Made by a program: the position numbers and the translations under genes
Source of the DNA: an uncultured Acidobacteriota bacterium
GTDB taxonomy: Bacteria > Acidobacteriota > Terriglobia > Terriglobales > Acidobacteriaceae
Reading direction: 5' to 3'
Assembly: GCA_903832295.1 (NCBI GenBank)
Contig: CAILAZ010000264.1
Location: 1-41,386 of the forward strand
Length of the DNA stretch: 41,386 bases
Part shown: piece after piece, positions 15,257-24,626 of the stretch
Layout of the letters: each line of letters begins with the position of its first letter
Position numbering within the stretch: position 1 is the stretch's first letter
The notes under the pieces: generated by a model
The model's database searches: none
What the model saw: the letters and a program-made list of their open reading frames with translations, nothing else
Told to the model about the DNA's origin: nothing

Positions 15257-16480
15257 TTGTCCGCACTGAACTCTCGTTTTCGCCCTGTATCCATGCGGCT
15301 TTGCCGCACGTCTGCCCTCCTGCTCGCTCTCCTTTTCACCTTCTCCTGCAAACGTCCCGGCTCCCTCGCCTCCGGCGAGATCATGTACGTTTCTGCTCCC
15401 AACGCCAATCTTCGCGACCACGTTTCCACCGTTTACAACCGCGTCGGCACCCTGAAGAACGGCGAGCGCGTCGAAGTCCTCGAACACCAGAAAAGATTCG
15501 TCCGCATCCGCAACGCCGCGAAAACAGAGGGTTGGGTGGAGCTCCGCGCCCTCGTCCCCGCCGAGACCTTCACCCAATTCGAGCAGCTCGCGCGCGACAA
15601 CGCCGCCACACCCATCCAGGGCCACGCCCTCACCCGCGTCGAACTCAACATGCACGTCGCCCCCGGACGCGAGACCGATACGCTCTATCAGCTCGCGGAA
15701 AACTCCAAGGTTGAGTTGCTCAAGCGCGCCACCACTGGCCGCGCCACACCTGAAGAGATCGCCGCAAAGAAGACTGCGGCCATCGCCAAAGCCGCCGGCG
15801 AACAAGCCAAACTCTCTCCGAAGAAGAAGACCACCAAACCCGCGAAAACAGAGCCTCCTGCGGCACCTGCACCCGCAGCGCCTGTAGCGCAACCCACTCC
15901 CGCCCCTGCGCAAACAGAGGACGCCAAGCCCAAGCCGATGGATGACTGGTGGCTGGTGCGCGACCAGCAGGGCCGCGCCGGATGGGTACTCGCACGCATG
16001 GTCGATCTCGATATTCCTCTCGACGTGGTGCAGTATGCCGAAGGTCAGCGCATCCAGGCGGCCTTTGTGCTCAACACCGTGCAGGACGGCGACAAAGCAG
16101 TGCCGCAGTACCTTGTGCTCATGAACGAAAACAAAGACGGCATCCCCTTCGACTTCAACCAGGTCCGCGTCTTCACCTGGAATTTGAAGCGGCATCGCTA
16201 CGAGACGGCGTATCGCGAGCACTTCATCATCGGATATTTCCCCGCAAGGGTCTCCACCGAGGACTTTGGGAAGGAAGGCGCCATGCCCGTCTTCACCATC
16301 CGCAAACAGAACGCGGATGGCTCGCTCGGGGAGCGTAAGTACCGCGTCATCGGCAACATTGTCCGCCCGGTGCTTTCTCCCGGAGAGCAACCGCAGCATG
16401 CTGCTCACTCACCCGGCGAAACCAAGAAGCAGGGCCAGTCGCGCGCAAAGGGCAGCCCCCAACGCAAGCACAAGCACTAG
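15257..16480 (+). CDS. SH3-domain lipoprotein with Ala/Pro/Lys linker
   Basis: With a TTG start at 15257 the protein has 407 aa; an ATG at 15293 would give 395 aa but has no ribosome site. The N-terminus has a hydrophobic segment ending LLFTFSCKR, a probable lipobox. A first bacterial SH3 domain follows (MYVSAPNANLRDHVSTVYNR through GWVELRALVP), then a possible second unit (LNMHVAPGRETDTLYQLAEN to about residue 170). A long Ala/Pro/Lys/Thr-rich linker precedes a second SH3-like end (WWLVRDQQGRAGWVLARMV) and a C-terminal domain of about 120 residues rich in aromatics. It is probably an envelope protein that binds peptidoglycan or peptides. No enzyme motif is visible. Confidence 0.78.
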   Translation: MSALNSRFRPVSMRLCRTSALLLALLFTFSCKRPGSLASGEIMYVSAPNANLRDHVSTVYNRVGTLKNGERVEVLEHQKRFVRIRNAAKTEGWVELRALVPAETFTQFEQLARDNAATPIQGHALTRVELNMHVAPGRETDTLYQLAENSKVELLKRATTGRATPEEIAAKKTAAIAKAAGEQAKLSPKKKTTKPAKTEPPAAPAPAAPVAQPTPAPAQTEDAKPKPMDDWWLVRDQQGRAGWVLARMVDLDIPLDVVQYAEGQRIQAAFVLNTVQDGDKAVPQYLVLMNENKDGIPFDFNQVRVFTWNLKRHRYETAYREHFIIGYFPARVSTEDFGKEGAMPVFTIRKQNADGSLGERKYRVIGNIVRPVLSPGEQPQHAAHSPGETKKQGQSRAKGSPQRKHKH

Positions 16481-16565
16481 ACAGATCAAAGTTCCGTGCA
16501 GAGCAATCCATCCCCGCAGGGCCAAAGCGAATCCTACTCCCTAGAAAATCGGAGGGTATGCCGCT

Positions 16566-16790
16566 ATGGCCGAAAAGATCAAGAAACTGGACCTCCAACG
16601 GGACTATAAGAAATATCTGTATTTCATCGACGGTCAGGGCAATGTCTGCCATAAACCCAAGAGCGGCGAAGGTGAGTCCAAGATTCTGGTTGAGCGCGCC
16701 GTGGAGCGCGACAACCAGTTCCTCTACTTCATTGACAAGCAGGGCGACATCTCGCGCTCGCCGCGTGGACAGAAAAAGAAGGCTGCGTGA
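16566..16790 (+). CDS. 74-aa protein made of two similar halves
   Basis: A small, charged, soluble protein with an internal duplication: YLYFIDGQGNVCHKPKSGEG in the first half and FLYFIDKQGDISRSPRGQKK in the second share the pattern [FY]LYFID.QG[DN][IV]. The second ends in a Lys-rich tail. GGAGGG lies near 16552. Its spacing is slightly long for the ATG at 16566 and suits an overlapping out-of-frame ATG at 16558, but only this frame gives a patterned protein. It resembles short hypothetical proteins I associate with acidobacteria and deltaproteobacteria. The function is unknown. Confidence 0.65.
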   Translation: MAEKIKKLDLQRDYKKYLYFIDGQGNVCHKPKSGEGESKILVERAVERDNQFLYFIDKQGDISRSPRGQKKKAA

Positions 16791-16819
16791 TACGCGCCAC
16801 TGTTTACTCCTGAAGTCCA

Positions 16820-18511
16820 ATGAACCACTCAGGATGGAACATGTACGTGTTCCGCGATGGACGCCGCACAATTAGCGGAGCGGAGTTGCTCTCCGAACTC
16901 TGTAGAGCACTGAACCCCTGCGCACATGCGCCTGAAGACAATCTGCTCACGGCTCTGATCGCCGCCGGTGAGTTGGAATGCGCGCTGGCCGATGACAACT
17001 CCTGCGCCGATTCCTGCCAACTGGCTGCATCGATCACGGACGAGATTGCCTCCGCTTTCCTTCTTGGCGAGATGCATTCACTTTCATCAATATTGCTGCG
17101 TGCCGGACAGATCAGGGTCGCGGGTATCTACCAGGCTTCCGTGCAGGAGGGCTTTGCCTATTACGCCCTGCATCCGCGCAAGGTCGCAATGCTGCTGGAC
17201 ACGCTGACGCTGGCACCCCGTATGGCGGTGCTCGGCATCCGCAGCATTGGAGCCACGTTAAGCGCCGTGGCCTGTGCGGCGTTGCGGCAGCGCGGCATTG
17301 AGTGCTCCCGCACCAGCGTGCGCCCAACGGGCCACCCTTACGGACGCGCCCTGGAACTTACGCCGGAGTTGCGGCACTGGATCGCCGACGCTGGCGACGC
17401 CGGTTTCTTGATCCTCGACGAAGGCCCCGGCATCAGCGGTTCCTCTTTCCTTGCCGTGGCCGAGAGGCTTGTGGAGTGTGGCGTCTCCTGCGACCGTATT
17501 CAGATGATAGGCAGCCGCGAAGTTGATCCCGCGACTCTGCGCGCAGAGAACGCGCACGCTCGCTGGCGGCGTTTCCGTTTTCACGTGATGCAGAATGCGC
17601 CGCTGGTTCCGGCGGGTGCGGGCGAGAGCCTCTCCGGCGGCACCTGGCGCAGATACTTCCCTTGCGACGAGTGCACGATGCCCGCGACCTGGCCGACCTT
17701 GGAAGTCGCGAAATTTCTCACTCTCGATGGCGCAAGCCTCTTCAAGTTCGAAGGCCTTGGACACTACGGCGCGGCGGTTGGCGCGCGAGCGCAACTGCTC
17801 GCGGAGAACGGATTTTCTCCGCGCTATCTTGGAAATCGAAATGGCTTTGGACTGTACAAACTCGTGAGCGGGCGCATGCTTACCGCGCGTGATCTCTCAC
17901 CGAAGTTCCTGGAGCGCATGGCAGAGTACCTCGCATTCCGCGCTGCGAACTTTGCGGCATCCGCGCAGCAAAGTCCTGAGTTGGAGAAGATGCTGTGCTG
18001 GAACTGGCAGACGGAGTTCGGCGAAGAACTCAGTCCTGATGAGTCTCACCTTTCTGCGATCCGCGTTGTGACCTGCGATGCGCGCATGATGCCGCACGAG
18101 TGGCTGTGCATCGAGCAGGGAGAGTTGTTGAAGCTGGACGCGGTGAGCCACGGTGACAATCATTTCTTCCCGGGCCCGTGCGATATCGCGTGGGATGTGG
18201 CAGGCGCAATCATCGAGTGGGAGATGCCACCGGAGACGCGCTCTTGGTTTGTGCGCCTCTACGAGGAGCGCTCGGGAGATTCCGTTGCCGGGAGGTTGCC
18301 GCCCTACCTGCTCGCCTACGCTGCGTTCCGCATGGGATGGTCAAGCATGGCCGCGCTCTCCTCGCACGGCGAGTACGACGAGGCGCTGCTGCTGCGGGAC
18401 TACCGCAGGTACCGCGAGGCAGCGCTGCATCTGCGCTGCGGCGAGGACAGCACTATTTCGAATAGAACTCAACAATCGCCGCAACCACCTTGTGCTGCTC
18501 CTCTGCGGTAA
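16820..18511 (+). CDS. Fusion of phosphoribosyltransferase-like and kinase-like domains
   Basis: I do not recognise a named family for this 563-aa cytosolic protein. After an N-terminal helical region, residues about 95-260 look like a type I phosphoribosyltransferase. LILDEGPGISGSSF (D200-E201, then G202 to S209) is a PRPP-binding loop, preceded by VRPTGHPYGR. From about 290 on, an unrelated domain shows TLDGASLFKFEGLGHYG, VTCDARMMPHEW and KLDAVSHGDNHFFPGPCDIAWD (K438 to D459). That order of Asp residues recalls the catalytic and metal-binding loops of aminoglycoside or choline kinase-like enzymes. The last 19 residues are encoded antisense to the next gene. Domain calls are inference from motifs. 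Confidence 0.65.
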   Translation: MNHSGWNMYVFRDGRRTISGAELLSELCRALNPCAHAPEDNLLTALIAAGELECALADDNSCADSCQLAASITDEIASAFLLGEMHSLSSILLRAGQIRVAGIYQASVQEGFAYYALHPRKVAMLLDTLTLAPRMAVLGIRSIGATLSAVACAALRQRGIECSRTSVRPTGHPYGRALELTPELRHWIADAGDAGFLILDEGPGISGSSFLAVAERLVECGVSCDRIQMIGSREVDPATLRAENAHARWRRFRFHVMQNAPLVPAGAGESLSGGTWRRYFPCDECTMPATWPTLEVAKFLTLDGASLFKFEGLGHYGAAVGARAQLLAENGFSPRYLGNRNGFGLYKLVSGRMLTARDLSPKFLERMAEYLAFRAANFAASAQQSPELEKMLCWNWQTEFGEELSPDESHLSAIRVVTCDARMMPHEWLCIEQGELLKLDAVSHGDNHFFPGPCDIAWDVAGAIIEWEMPPETRSWFVRLYEERSGDSVAGRLPPYLLAYAAFRMGWSSMAALSSHGEYDEALLLRDYRRYREAALHLRCGEDSTISNRTQQSPQPPCAAPLR

Positions 18512-19640
18512 GTTCCGGAAAGATCGGCAGGGCCAGAACTTCCTGACAGGCACGCTCGGCCTCCGGAAAATCTCCAGCCTTGTATCCAAGATAGGCGAAG
18601 CACTGCTGGAGATGCAGGGGCACAGGATAGTAGATCTCGCAACCAATCTTGCGCTCCTGTAAGAAGTCGCGGAGTTCATCGCGGCGGTGGGCGCGGATCA
18701 CGTACTGGTGGAAGATGTGCTTTGCCGCGGGCACGGTGAGGGGCAGGGCGAGAGGGCGAGCAGCATCGACATATGTCGATATTCCACGGAGGCCGGCAAC
18801 CCCGGACTTCTGCAGCAGGTGGTCGTAAGTGGAGGCAATCTCGCGGCGGCGCTGGTTCCACTGCTCGATGTGGCGCAGCTTAATTCGCAGCACCGCTCCC
18901 TGGATTCCATCCATGCGGGCGTTCCAGCCAATCTCCTCATGGTAGTAGCGGCGGGCGGCGCCATGATTGCGCAGGCGCTTCATGTGCTCGCCAACTTCGA
19001 TATCCGTGCTGGTGGCGGCCCCTGCGTCGCCAAATGCGCTCAGGTTCTTGGTGGGATAGAAGCTGAAGGCGGCGGTCAGGCCGAGCGTTCCGGCGTGGCG
19101 GCCCTTCCAGGTTGCGCCGAAGGCCTGGGCCGCGTCTTCCACGATCACCAACTTGCGGGCGGCGGCAACGGAGTCGAAGACCTCGGCATCCACACACTGG
19201 CCGTAGAGGTGCACCGGCATGATGGCTTTCAAGTTCTCCGGATGCTGCCGTTCAGCCGCTAACTCCACCGCCCCCGGTGAGAGATTGAAGGTAGCCGGAT
19301 CGATGTCTGCAAAGACGGGTCGGGCACCGCAACGGGTAATTGAACTGGCGGAGGCGAAGAAGGTGAACGGCGTGGTGATCACGCTGTCTCCCGCCTTAAC
19401 CCCAGCCCCCGCGAGGGCCAACCAGAGCGCGTCCGTTCCAGAGGAGCACCCCACGGTGGAAGTTGCGCCAAGGTGAGCGGAGATCTCGCGCTCGAGACTG
19501 GCGACCTCGTCGCCCAGCACCAGCGACTGCGACTCGCAAACCTGGTCAATGGCGGCGCGCACCTGCTCACGAATAGTGGCATACTGGCGCTTGAGGTCGA
19601 GCATGGGAACGGGCGTGGGTGCCTTGGAAGAGGTTGCCAT
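18453..19640 (-). CDS. DegT/DnrJ/EryC1/StrS aminotransferase
   Basis: The 395-aa PLP enzyme matches sugar aminotransferases that transaminate a keto nucleotide-sugar. Family motifs include MLDLKRQYATIREQVRAAI at the start, GCSSGTDALWLAL, TPFTFFASASSI, VEDAAQAFGATWKG (with the PLP Asp) and the Schiff-base lysine in FSFYPTKNLSAFGDAG. The NHGAARRYYHEEIGWNARMD segment and the QYVIRAHRRDELRDFL C-terminal block are also typical. The product would feed lipopolysaccharide, exopolysaccharide or glycoprotein sugar synthesis, but no other sugar-nucleotide gene lies nearby. The start at 19640 gives the family-length protein. It overlaps the convergent gene by 59 bp. Confidence 0.92.
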   Translation of the reverse strand: MATSSKAPTPVPMLDLKRQYATIREQVRAAIDQVCESQSLVLGDEVASLEREISAHLGATSTVGCSSGTDALWLALAGAGVKAGDSVITTPFTFFASASSITRCGARPVFADIDPATFNLSPGAVELAAERQHPENLKAIMPVHLYGQCVDAEVFDSVAAARKLVIVEDAAQAFGATWKGRHAGTLGLTAAFSFYPTKNLSAFGDAGAATSTDIEVGEHMKRLRNHGAARRYYHEEIGWNARMDGIQGAVLRIKLRHIEQWNQRRREIASTYDHLLQKSGVAGLRGISTYVDAARPLALPLTVPAAKHIFHQYVIRAHRRDELRDFLQERKIGCEIYYPVPLHLQQCFAYLGYKAGDFPEAERACQEVLALPIFPELTAEEQHKVVAAIVEFYSK

Positions 19641-19815
19641 GAAGATGATTCCACTCCGGAGTAGCCGGGACTCAGGCGATTCTAACACCGGAGCACGAAG
19701 CGAGCCCGGAGTGAGGAAAGTCACGAGTATCGCCGCAGGCGACTGCTAGAATCTAGCCTGCCTGATTCAGAGATGTTGTTCCGATTCGCGGCTGTCCGGC
19801 GCGGGAAGAGGAAGA

Positions 19816-22155
19816 TTGGCGACTGCAGACCAGGGCGTGATGAGCACGACGGCCGTACGGTTGAAGATGACCGTTCGCGGCGCGGTACAGGGCGTGGGTT
19901 TCCGTCCGTTCATCTACCGCCTGGCTGCTGAGTTGGAATTGAACGGCTGGGTGAATAATACCGCTCATGGCGTCTTTATCGAGGTGGAAGGCGCACGCGA
20001 AATGCTGGAGAGGTTTCTGCTGCGGGTGGAGCGCGAGAAGCCCGCCATCTCCTTCATCCAGAGCTTGGAAAGCAGCTTTGCCGACCCTGTCGGCTACGTC
20101 GGCTTCGAGATCCGCAAGAGCGACGGCGCGGAGGCGAAGACCGCGCTGGTGCTGCCTGACATTGCAACCTGCCCTGAGTGTCTGCATGAAATCTTTGACC
20201 CCGCGAACCGTCGTTTCGGCTATCCCTTCACCAACTGCACCAACTGCGGTCCGCGCTACACCATCATTGAATCGCTTCCCTACGACCGGCCCCGCACCAC
20301 GATGAAGAAGTTCACCATGTGCGCCGAGTGCGAGCGCGAGTATGGCGATCCGCTGAACAGGAGATTCCACGCGCAACCGAATGCATGTCCTGAGTGCGGC
20401 CCGCAGTTGCAGCTTTGGAGTGAGCACGGCGAGGTACTGGCGCAGCGCGGCGACGCGTTGCAGCAGGCTGCCGAGGCGATCCGGCAGGGCAGAATCGTTG
20501 CGGTAAAGGGGCTCGGCGGATTCCACCTGATGGCCGATGCGCGGAATGAAGATGCCGTGCGCAGGTTGCGTGAGCGCAAGCACCGCGAAGAGAAGCCTTT
20601 CGCGCTGATGTATCCGTCGGTGGAAGCAGTGCTGCAGGATTGCGAAGTTGCGCCGATGGAAGAACGGTTGTTGCGCTCGCCGGAGTCGCCCATTGTGCTG
20701 GTGCGCCGGCGGGACGCGCTTTCGGCTTTGGCACCCTCGGTTGCACCGGGCAATCCGATGCTGGGGGTGATGGTTCCCTATACCCCTCTGCATCATCTGC
20801 TGATGCGCGAGTTGGGCTTTGCGGTGATCGCCACCAGCGGCAACCTGAGCGATGAACCGATCTGCACCGACGAGCGCGACGCGGTGGAGCGGCTGCGCGG
20901 AATTGCCGACCTGCTGCTGGTGCACGACCGCCCGATTCTGCGCCACGTGGATGACTCGATTGTGCGCGTGATGGCCGGACGCGAGATGGTGATGCGCCGC
21001 GCCCGCGGATTTGCGCCGCTGCCGGTGATGCTGGAAGAGGAGATGCCCACCCTGCTCGGCGTGGGCGCGCATCAAAAGAACACGGTCGCGCTCTCCGTGG
21101 GCAGGCAGGTTTTCCTGAGCCAGCATATCGGCGACCTGGAGACCGAGCAGGCTAACCTGGCATTCGAGCGCGTGGTGGAGAGCCTTGAGGACCTCTACGA
21201 AGTAACGCCGGTGGTGGTGGCCTGTGATCTGCACCCGAACTACGTTTCCACGGAATACGCCAACCGGATAAGCGCCCAACCGGTGCGGGTGCAGCATCAT
21301 TATGCGCACGTGCTGGGCTGCATGGCGGAGAATGGAATTGCGGCTCCGGTGCTGGGCGTGGCCTGGGATGGCAGCGGCTGGGGGCCGGACGGAACAGTGT
21401 GGGGCGGCGAGTTCCTAAAGATCGACGAGTATGGATATTCTCGCGCCGCACGGCTGCGACCGCTAAGGCTGGCCGGCAGCGAACGGGCGGTGCGGGAGCC
21501 AAGGCGCTGCGGGTTGGGATTGCTGGTGGAGACGATGGGCGAGGAAGTTTACGCTCACCCGAAGCTGACTCCGCTCCAGGCGTTCTCCGCATCTGAGTTG
21601 AAGATTGTGGCAACGATGTTGCGGCAAGGGCTCAACAGTCCGTGGACGTCGAGCGCCGGCCGCTTGTTTGACGGCGTGGCCTCGCTGATTGGCCTCCGGC
21701 AGATTTCGCGCTACGAGGGTCAGGCGGCGATGGAACTGGAGTGGCTCGCCGGGAAAAGTGACGACCGGGGCAGGTACGACTTTGCTTTGACGCCTGCCGC
21801 TGCCGAGACTCCGGCGGAGTTGGACTGGGCGCCGATGGTGCGTGAAATCCTGACGGAAGTTGCGCGCCGCGAGAAGCCGGAGACAATCGCGCGCCGCTTC
21901 CACAACACGCTGGCGGAGATGATTGCCCACATCGCCGCGGAATATCCCGGAGTGCCTGTGGCGCTGAGCGGCGGCTGCTTCCAGAACCGGCTGCTCACCG
22001 AGTTGACGGTCGCACGGCTGGAAGGCGCAGGCATCAAGGTATATTGGCATCAGCGGGTTCCTCCCAACGACGGGGGAATTGCGCTGGGGCAGGTGGTGGC
22101 GGCAGCACGGCAATTGAGATTTGAAGAAAGCGCGAGGGAGCAGAAATGTGTTTAG
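19816..22155 (+). CDS. hypF: [NiFe] hydrogenase maturation carbamoyltransferase HypF
   Basis: The 779-aa protein has the complete HypF architecture. An acylphosphatase domain (VRGAVQGVGFRPFIYR, about 20-100) is followed by a double zinc-finger region (CPEC, CTNC, CAEC and CPEC), a YrdC-like domain (AVKGLGGFHLMADA) and a Kae1-like C-terminal domain with HHYAHVLGCMAENG and SSAGRLFDGVASL. HypF activates carbamoyl phosphate and transfers the carbamoyl group to the C-terminal Cys of HypE, the first step to the cyanide ligands. The TTG at 19816 has GGAAG seven nt upstream; an in-frame ATG at 19840 is an alternative. Its last codons overlap hypC by 10 bp. Confidence 0.96.
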   Translation: MATADQGVMSTTAVRLKMTVRGAVQGVGFRPFIYRLAAELELNGWVNNTAHGVFIEVEGAREMLERFLLRVEREKPAISFIQSLESSFADPVGYVGFEIRKSDGAEAKTALVLPDIATCPECLHEIFDPANRRFGYPFTNCTNCGPRYTIIESLPYDRPRTTMKKFTMCAECEREYGDPLNRRFHAQPNACPECGPQLQLWSEHGEVLAQRGDALQQAAEAIRQGRIVAVKGLGGFHLMADARNEDAVRRLRERKHREEKPFALMYPSVEAVLQDCEVAPMEERLLRSPESPIVLVRRRDALSALAPSVAPGNPMLGVMVPYTPLHHLLMRELGFAVIATSGNLSDEPICTDERDAVERLRGIADLLLVHDRPILRHVDDSIVRVMAGREMVMRRARGFAPLPVMLEEEMPTLLGVGAHQKNTVALSVGRQVFLSQHIGDLETEQANLAFERVVESLEDLYEVTPVVVACDLHPNYVSTEYANRISAQPVRVQHHYAHVLGCMAENGIAAPVLGVAWDGSGWGPDGTVWGGEFLKIDEYGYSRAARLRPLRLAGSERAVREPRRCGLGLLVETMGEEVYAHPKLTPLQAFSASELKIVATMLRQGLNSPWTSSAGRLFDGVASLIGLRQISRYEGQAAMELEWLAGKSDDRGRYDFALTPAAAETPAELDWAPMVREILTEVARREKPETIARRFHNTLAEMIAHIAAEYPGVPVALSGGCFQNRLLTELTVARLEGAGIKVYWHQRVPPNDGGIALGQVVAAARQLRFEESAREQKCV

Positions 22156-22415
22156 CAGTGCCGGGAAAGATCATTAGCGTTCATGGCGAGGATTTGGCAC
22201 GGCAGGCCCGCGTGGATTTTGGCGGAGTGCTGAAGGAAGTAAACCTGGCCTACGTGCCGGAAGCCCAGATTGGCGAGTACGTGCTGGTTCACGTCGGCTT
22301 CGCCATCAGCGTGGTGGACGAGGAAGAGGCGGGCAAGGTTTTCGGCTATCTGAAAGAGATGGGCGAGCTCGGCGAGTTGGCTGAGCTGACGCCGGATCCA
22401 GGAGCAAAGCAGTGA
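22146..22415 (+). CDS. hypC: Hydrogenase maturation chaperone HypC
   Basis: An 89-aa protein starting MCLAVPGKI, the signature HypC N-terminus whose Cys2 binds the iron of the Fe(CN)2CO precursor. It pairs with HypD and then escorts the unit to the hydrogenase large subunit (HoxH here). Residues [18 protein letters not shown] and [20 protein letters not shown] complete the beta-barrel. The tail ([16 protein letters not shown]) is an acidic, slightly repetitive extension. The gene overlaps hypF by 10 bp and hypD by 4 bp (GTGA), showing strong translational coupling. Confidence 0.96.
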   Translation: MCLAVPGKIISVHGEDLARQARVDFGGVLKEVNLAYVPEAQIGEYVLVHVGFAISVVDEEEAGKVFGYLKEMGELGELAELTPDPGAKQ

Positions 22416-23521
22416 AGTTTTCATCGGAGTACCGCGACGCCAGCGCCGCCCAGGGCTACGCGCAGGAGATTCGCAGAATCACCACGCAGCCATGGACGAT
22501 CATGGAAATCTGCGGCGGACAGACCCACGCCATCGTGAAATTTGGGTTGGACGAGTTGCTGCCGAAAGAGATCGAACTGGTTCACGGACCGGGCTGCCCG
22601 GTGTGCGTCACACCGCTTGAGCTGATCGACAAGGCGGTGCAGATCGCGCAGCGTCCGGAGGTGATCTTCTGCTCGTTCGGTGACATGCTGCGCGTGCCGG
22701 GAAGCGAGATTGATCTGTTCGGCATCAAGGCGCGCGGGGGCGACGTGCGGATTCTCTACTCGCCGCTGGATGCGCTGAAGATTGCGAAGGAGAATCCGTC
22801 CAAGCAGGTTGTGTTCTTTGCGGTCGGCTTTGAGACTACGGCTCCGGCGCACGCCATGGCGGTCTTCCAGGCCAAGCAGCAGGGGATCACGAACTTCTCC
22901 GTGCTGGTCTCGCACGTTCTGGTGCCCCCCGCAATGGAGGCGATTCTCGGCTCTTCCAGCAACCGCGTGCAGGGCTTTCTTGCCGCCGGACACGTTTGCG
23001 CCATCATGGGCTACGAGGAGTACATTCCGATCGCAGCCAAATACAAGGTTCCCATCGTGGTCACCGGCTTTGAGCCACTGGACATTCTGCAGGGCATCGC
23101 CATGTGCGTGGCACAACTGGAACAGGGCCGCTACGAGGTTGAGAACCAGTACACGCGCGCCGTTCCCGCAGGTGGAAACCGCCAGGCGCAGCATTATGTG
23201 AAGGAGGTATTCCACGTCGTGAATCGCAAGTGGAGGGGCATTGGTGAGATCGGCGCAAGCGGGCTGAGCCTGCGTCCGGAGTACGCCGAGTTTGACGCCG
23301 AATTGCGCTTCAACGTGGGCGACTACACCGCGGAGGAGAGCCCGTTGTGCATCAGCGGCCTCATCATGCAGGGGCAGAAGAAACCGCACGAGTGCATCGC
23401 CTTCGGGCGGCAGTGCACGCCGGAAAAACCGCTGGGCGCGCCCATGGTCTCGAGCGAGGGAGCCTGTGCCGCGTATTATCGGTATCGGCGCGCAGAGCTG
23501 GCGACCGCAGGAAAGGTGTAA
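22412..23521 (+). CDS. hypD: Hydrogenase maturation iron-sulfur protein HypD
   Basis: The 369-aa scaffold for building the Fe(CN)2CO cofactor with HypC and HypE. It starts with GTG, overlapping the hypC stop. Characteristic motifs are [27 protein letters not shown] (redox and iron-binding cysteines), [22 protein letters not shown] and the Cys-rich C-terminal region with [22 protein letters not shown], which belongs to the 4Fe-4S site. It is cytosolic. Length is normal for the family. Only 3 bp separate it from hypE. Confidence 0.96.
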   Translation: MKFSSEYRDASAAQGYAQEIRRITTQPWTIMEICGGQTHAIVKFGLDELLPKEIELVHGPGCPVCVTPLELIDKAVQIAQRPEVIFCSFGDMLRVPGSEIDLFGIKARGGDVRILYSPLDALKIAKENPSKQVVFFAVGFETTAPAHAMAVFQAKQQGITNFSVLVSHVLVPPAMEAILGSSSNRVQGFLAAGHVCAIMGYEEYIPIAAKYKVPIVVTGFEPLDILQGIAMCVAQLEQGRYEVENQYTRAVPAGGNRQAQHYVKEVFHVVNRKWRGIGEIGASGLSLRPEYAEFDAELRFNVGDYTAEESPLCISGLIMQGQKKPHECIAFGRQCTPEKPLGAPMVSSEGACAAYYRYRRAELATAGKV

Positions 23522-23524
23522 TCG

Positions 23525-24580
23525 ATGAGCACCGTGAAAGACTTTACGCTGAGCTGTCCACTGCCCATCACCGACTATCCCACGGTGACTCTGGCCCATG
23601 GCGGCGGCGGCAAACTGATGCACCAGTTGATCGAGAAGATGATTCTCCCGGCCTTCAACAGCCCGCTGCTGGAGGCGCGGCATGATGGCGCGGTCTTTGA
23701 GCTGGGCGGTGCGCGGCTGGCGTTTACCACGGACTCCTACGTGGTACGCCCGCTGTTTTTCCCCGGCGGCGATATCGGCTCACTGGCCATCAACGGCACG
23801 GTCAACGATCTTTCCATGTGCGGCGCGCGCCCGGTTTACCTGAGCTGCGGGCTCATCCTTGAAGAGGGCCTGCCCATGGAGACCCTATGGGCCGTGGTGC
23901 AGAGCCTGAAGCAGGCCGCCGAGGTTGCCGGCGTGCAACTGGTAACCGGCGATACCAAGGTGGTGGACAAGGGCAAGGGCGACGGAGTGTTCATCAACAC
24001 TGCGGGCGTCGGACTGATCGAACACGGGCTGACGATTGCTCCCTCTGCCGTCCGGGCCGGAGATGTGGTGCTGCTCAGCGGCGACGTTGGCCGCCACGGC
24101 ATCGCCATCATGGCACTGCGCGAAGGGTTGGAGTTTGAGTCGGCGATTGAGAGCGACTGCGCTCCGCTGAACGCCGCGGTGCAGACGCTGATTGGCGGCA
24201 ACGTTGGCGTCCACTGCCTGCGCGACCTGACACGCGGCGGCCTGGGCACCACGCTCATCGAAATTGCCGAAGCCACCGGTTTGCAGATCACGATTGACGA
24301 GATGAAGATCCCCGTACGCGACGATGTTGCCGGAGCCTGCGAGGTGCTGGGCTTTGATCCTCTCTACCTCGCTAACGAGGGCCGCATGATCGTCTTTGTG
24401 CCGGAGAACGAAGCCGCCCGCGCACTCGAACTGCTGCGCGGCAGCCAGCACACGGCGGGCGCGGTAGAGATTGGACGCGTCACCGGAGAGCGCGGCGGCC
24501 TGGTAAAGATGAAGAGCCGCATCGGAACCACGCGCATCATCGACATGCTGAGCGGAGAACAATTGCCGCGCATCTGCTGA
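23525..24580 (+). CDS. hypE: Hydrogenase maturation dehydratase HypE
   Basis: The 351-aa protein converts the carbamoyl group received from HypF to a thiocyanate on its own C-terminal cysteine in an ATP-dependent step. The essential C-terminal motif is intact: the protein ends PRIC. The PurM-like ATP-binding fold shows [75 protein letters not shown] and [11 protein letters not shown]. It closes the hypFCDE run, and a terminator-like hairpin follows 20 bp after the stop. Confidence 0.96.
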   Translation: MSTVKDFTLSCPLPITDYPTVTLAHGGGGKLMHQLIEKMILPAFNSPLLEARHDGAVFELGGARLAFTTDSYVVRPLFFPGGDIGSLAINGTVNDLSMCGARPVYLSCGLILEEGLPMETLWAVVQSLKQAAEVAGVQLVTGDTKVVDKGKGDGVFINTAGVGLIEHGLTIAPSAVRAGDVVLLSGDVGRHGIAIMALREGLEFESAIESDCAPLNAAVQTLIGGNVGVHCLRDLTRGGLGTTLIEIAEATGLQITIDEMKIPVRDDVAGACEVLGFDPLYLANEGRMIVFVPENEAARALELLRGSQHTAGAVEIGRVTGERGGLVKMKSRIGTTRIIDMLSGEQLPRIC

Positions 24581-24600
24581 AGCAATTCCGCGATTCAGGG

Positions 24601-24626
24601 AGGGCCAGGCTACTTTGCCCGGCCCT
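24601..24626 (+). terminator. Terminator-like hairpin after hypE
   Basis: A 10-bp stem with one mismatch (AGGGCCAGGC / GCCCGGCCCT), 6-nt loop, then TTCTCTTTG. It separates the hyp run from the hox operon, so the latter probably has its own promoter. Confidence 0.65.

Noticed and set aside
19747-19757. CTAGAATCTAG as an operator between the aminotransferase and hypF
   Set aside because: A short palindrome with no supporting promoter spacing or repeat.
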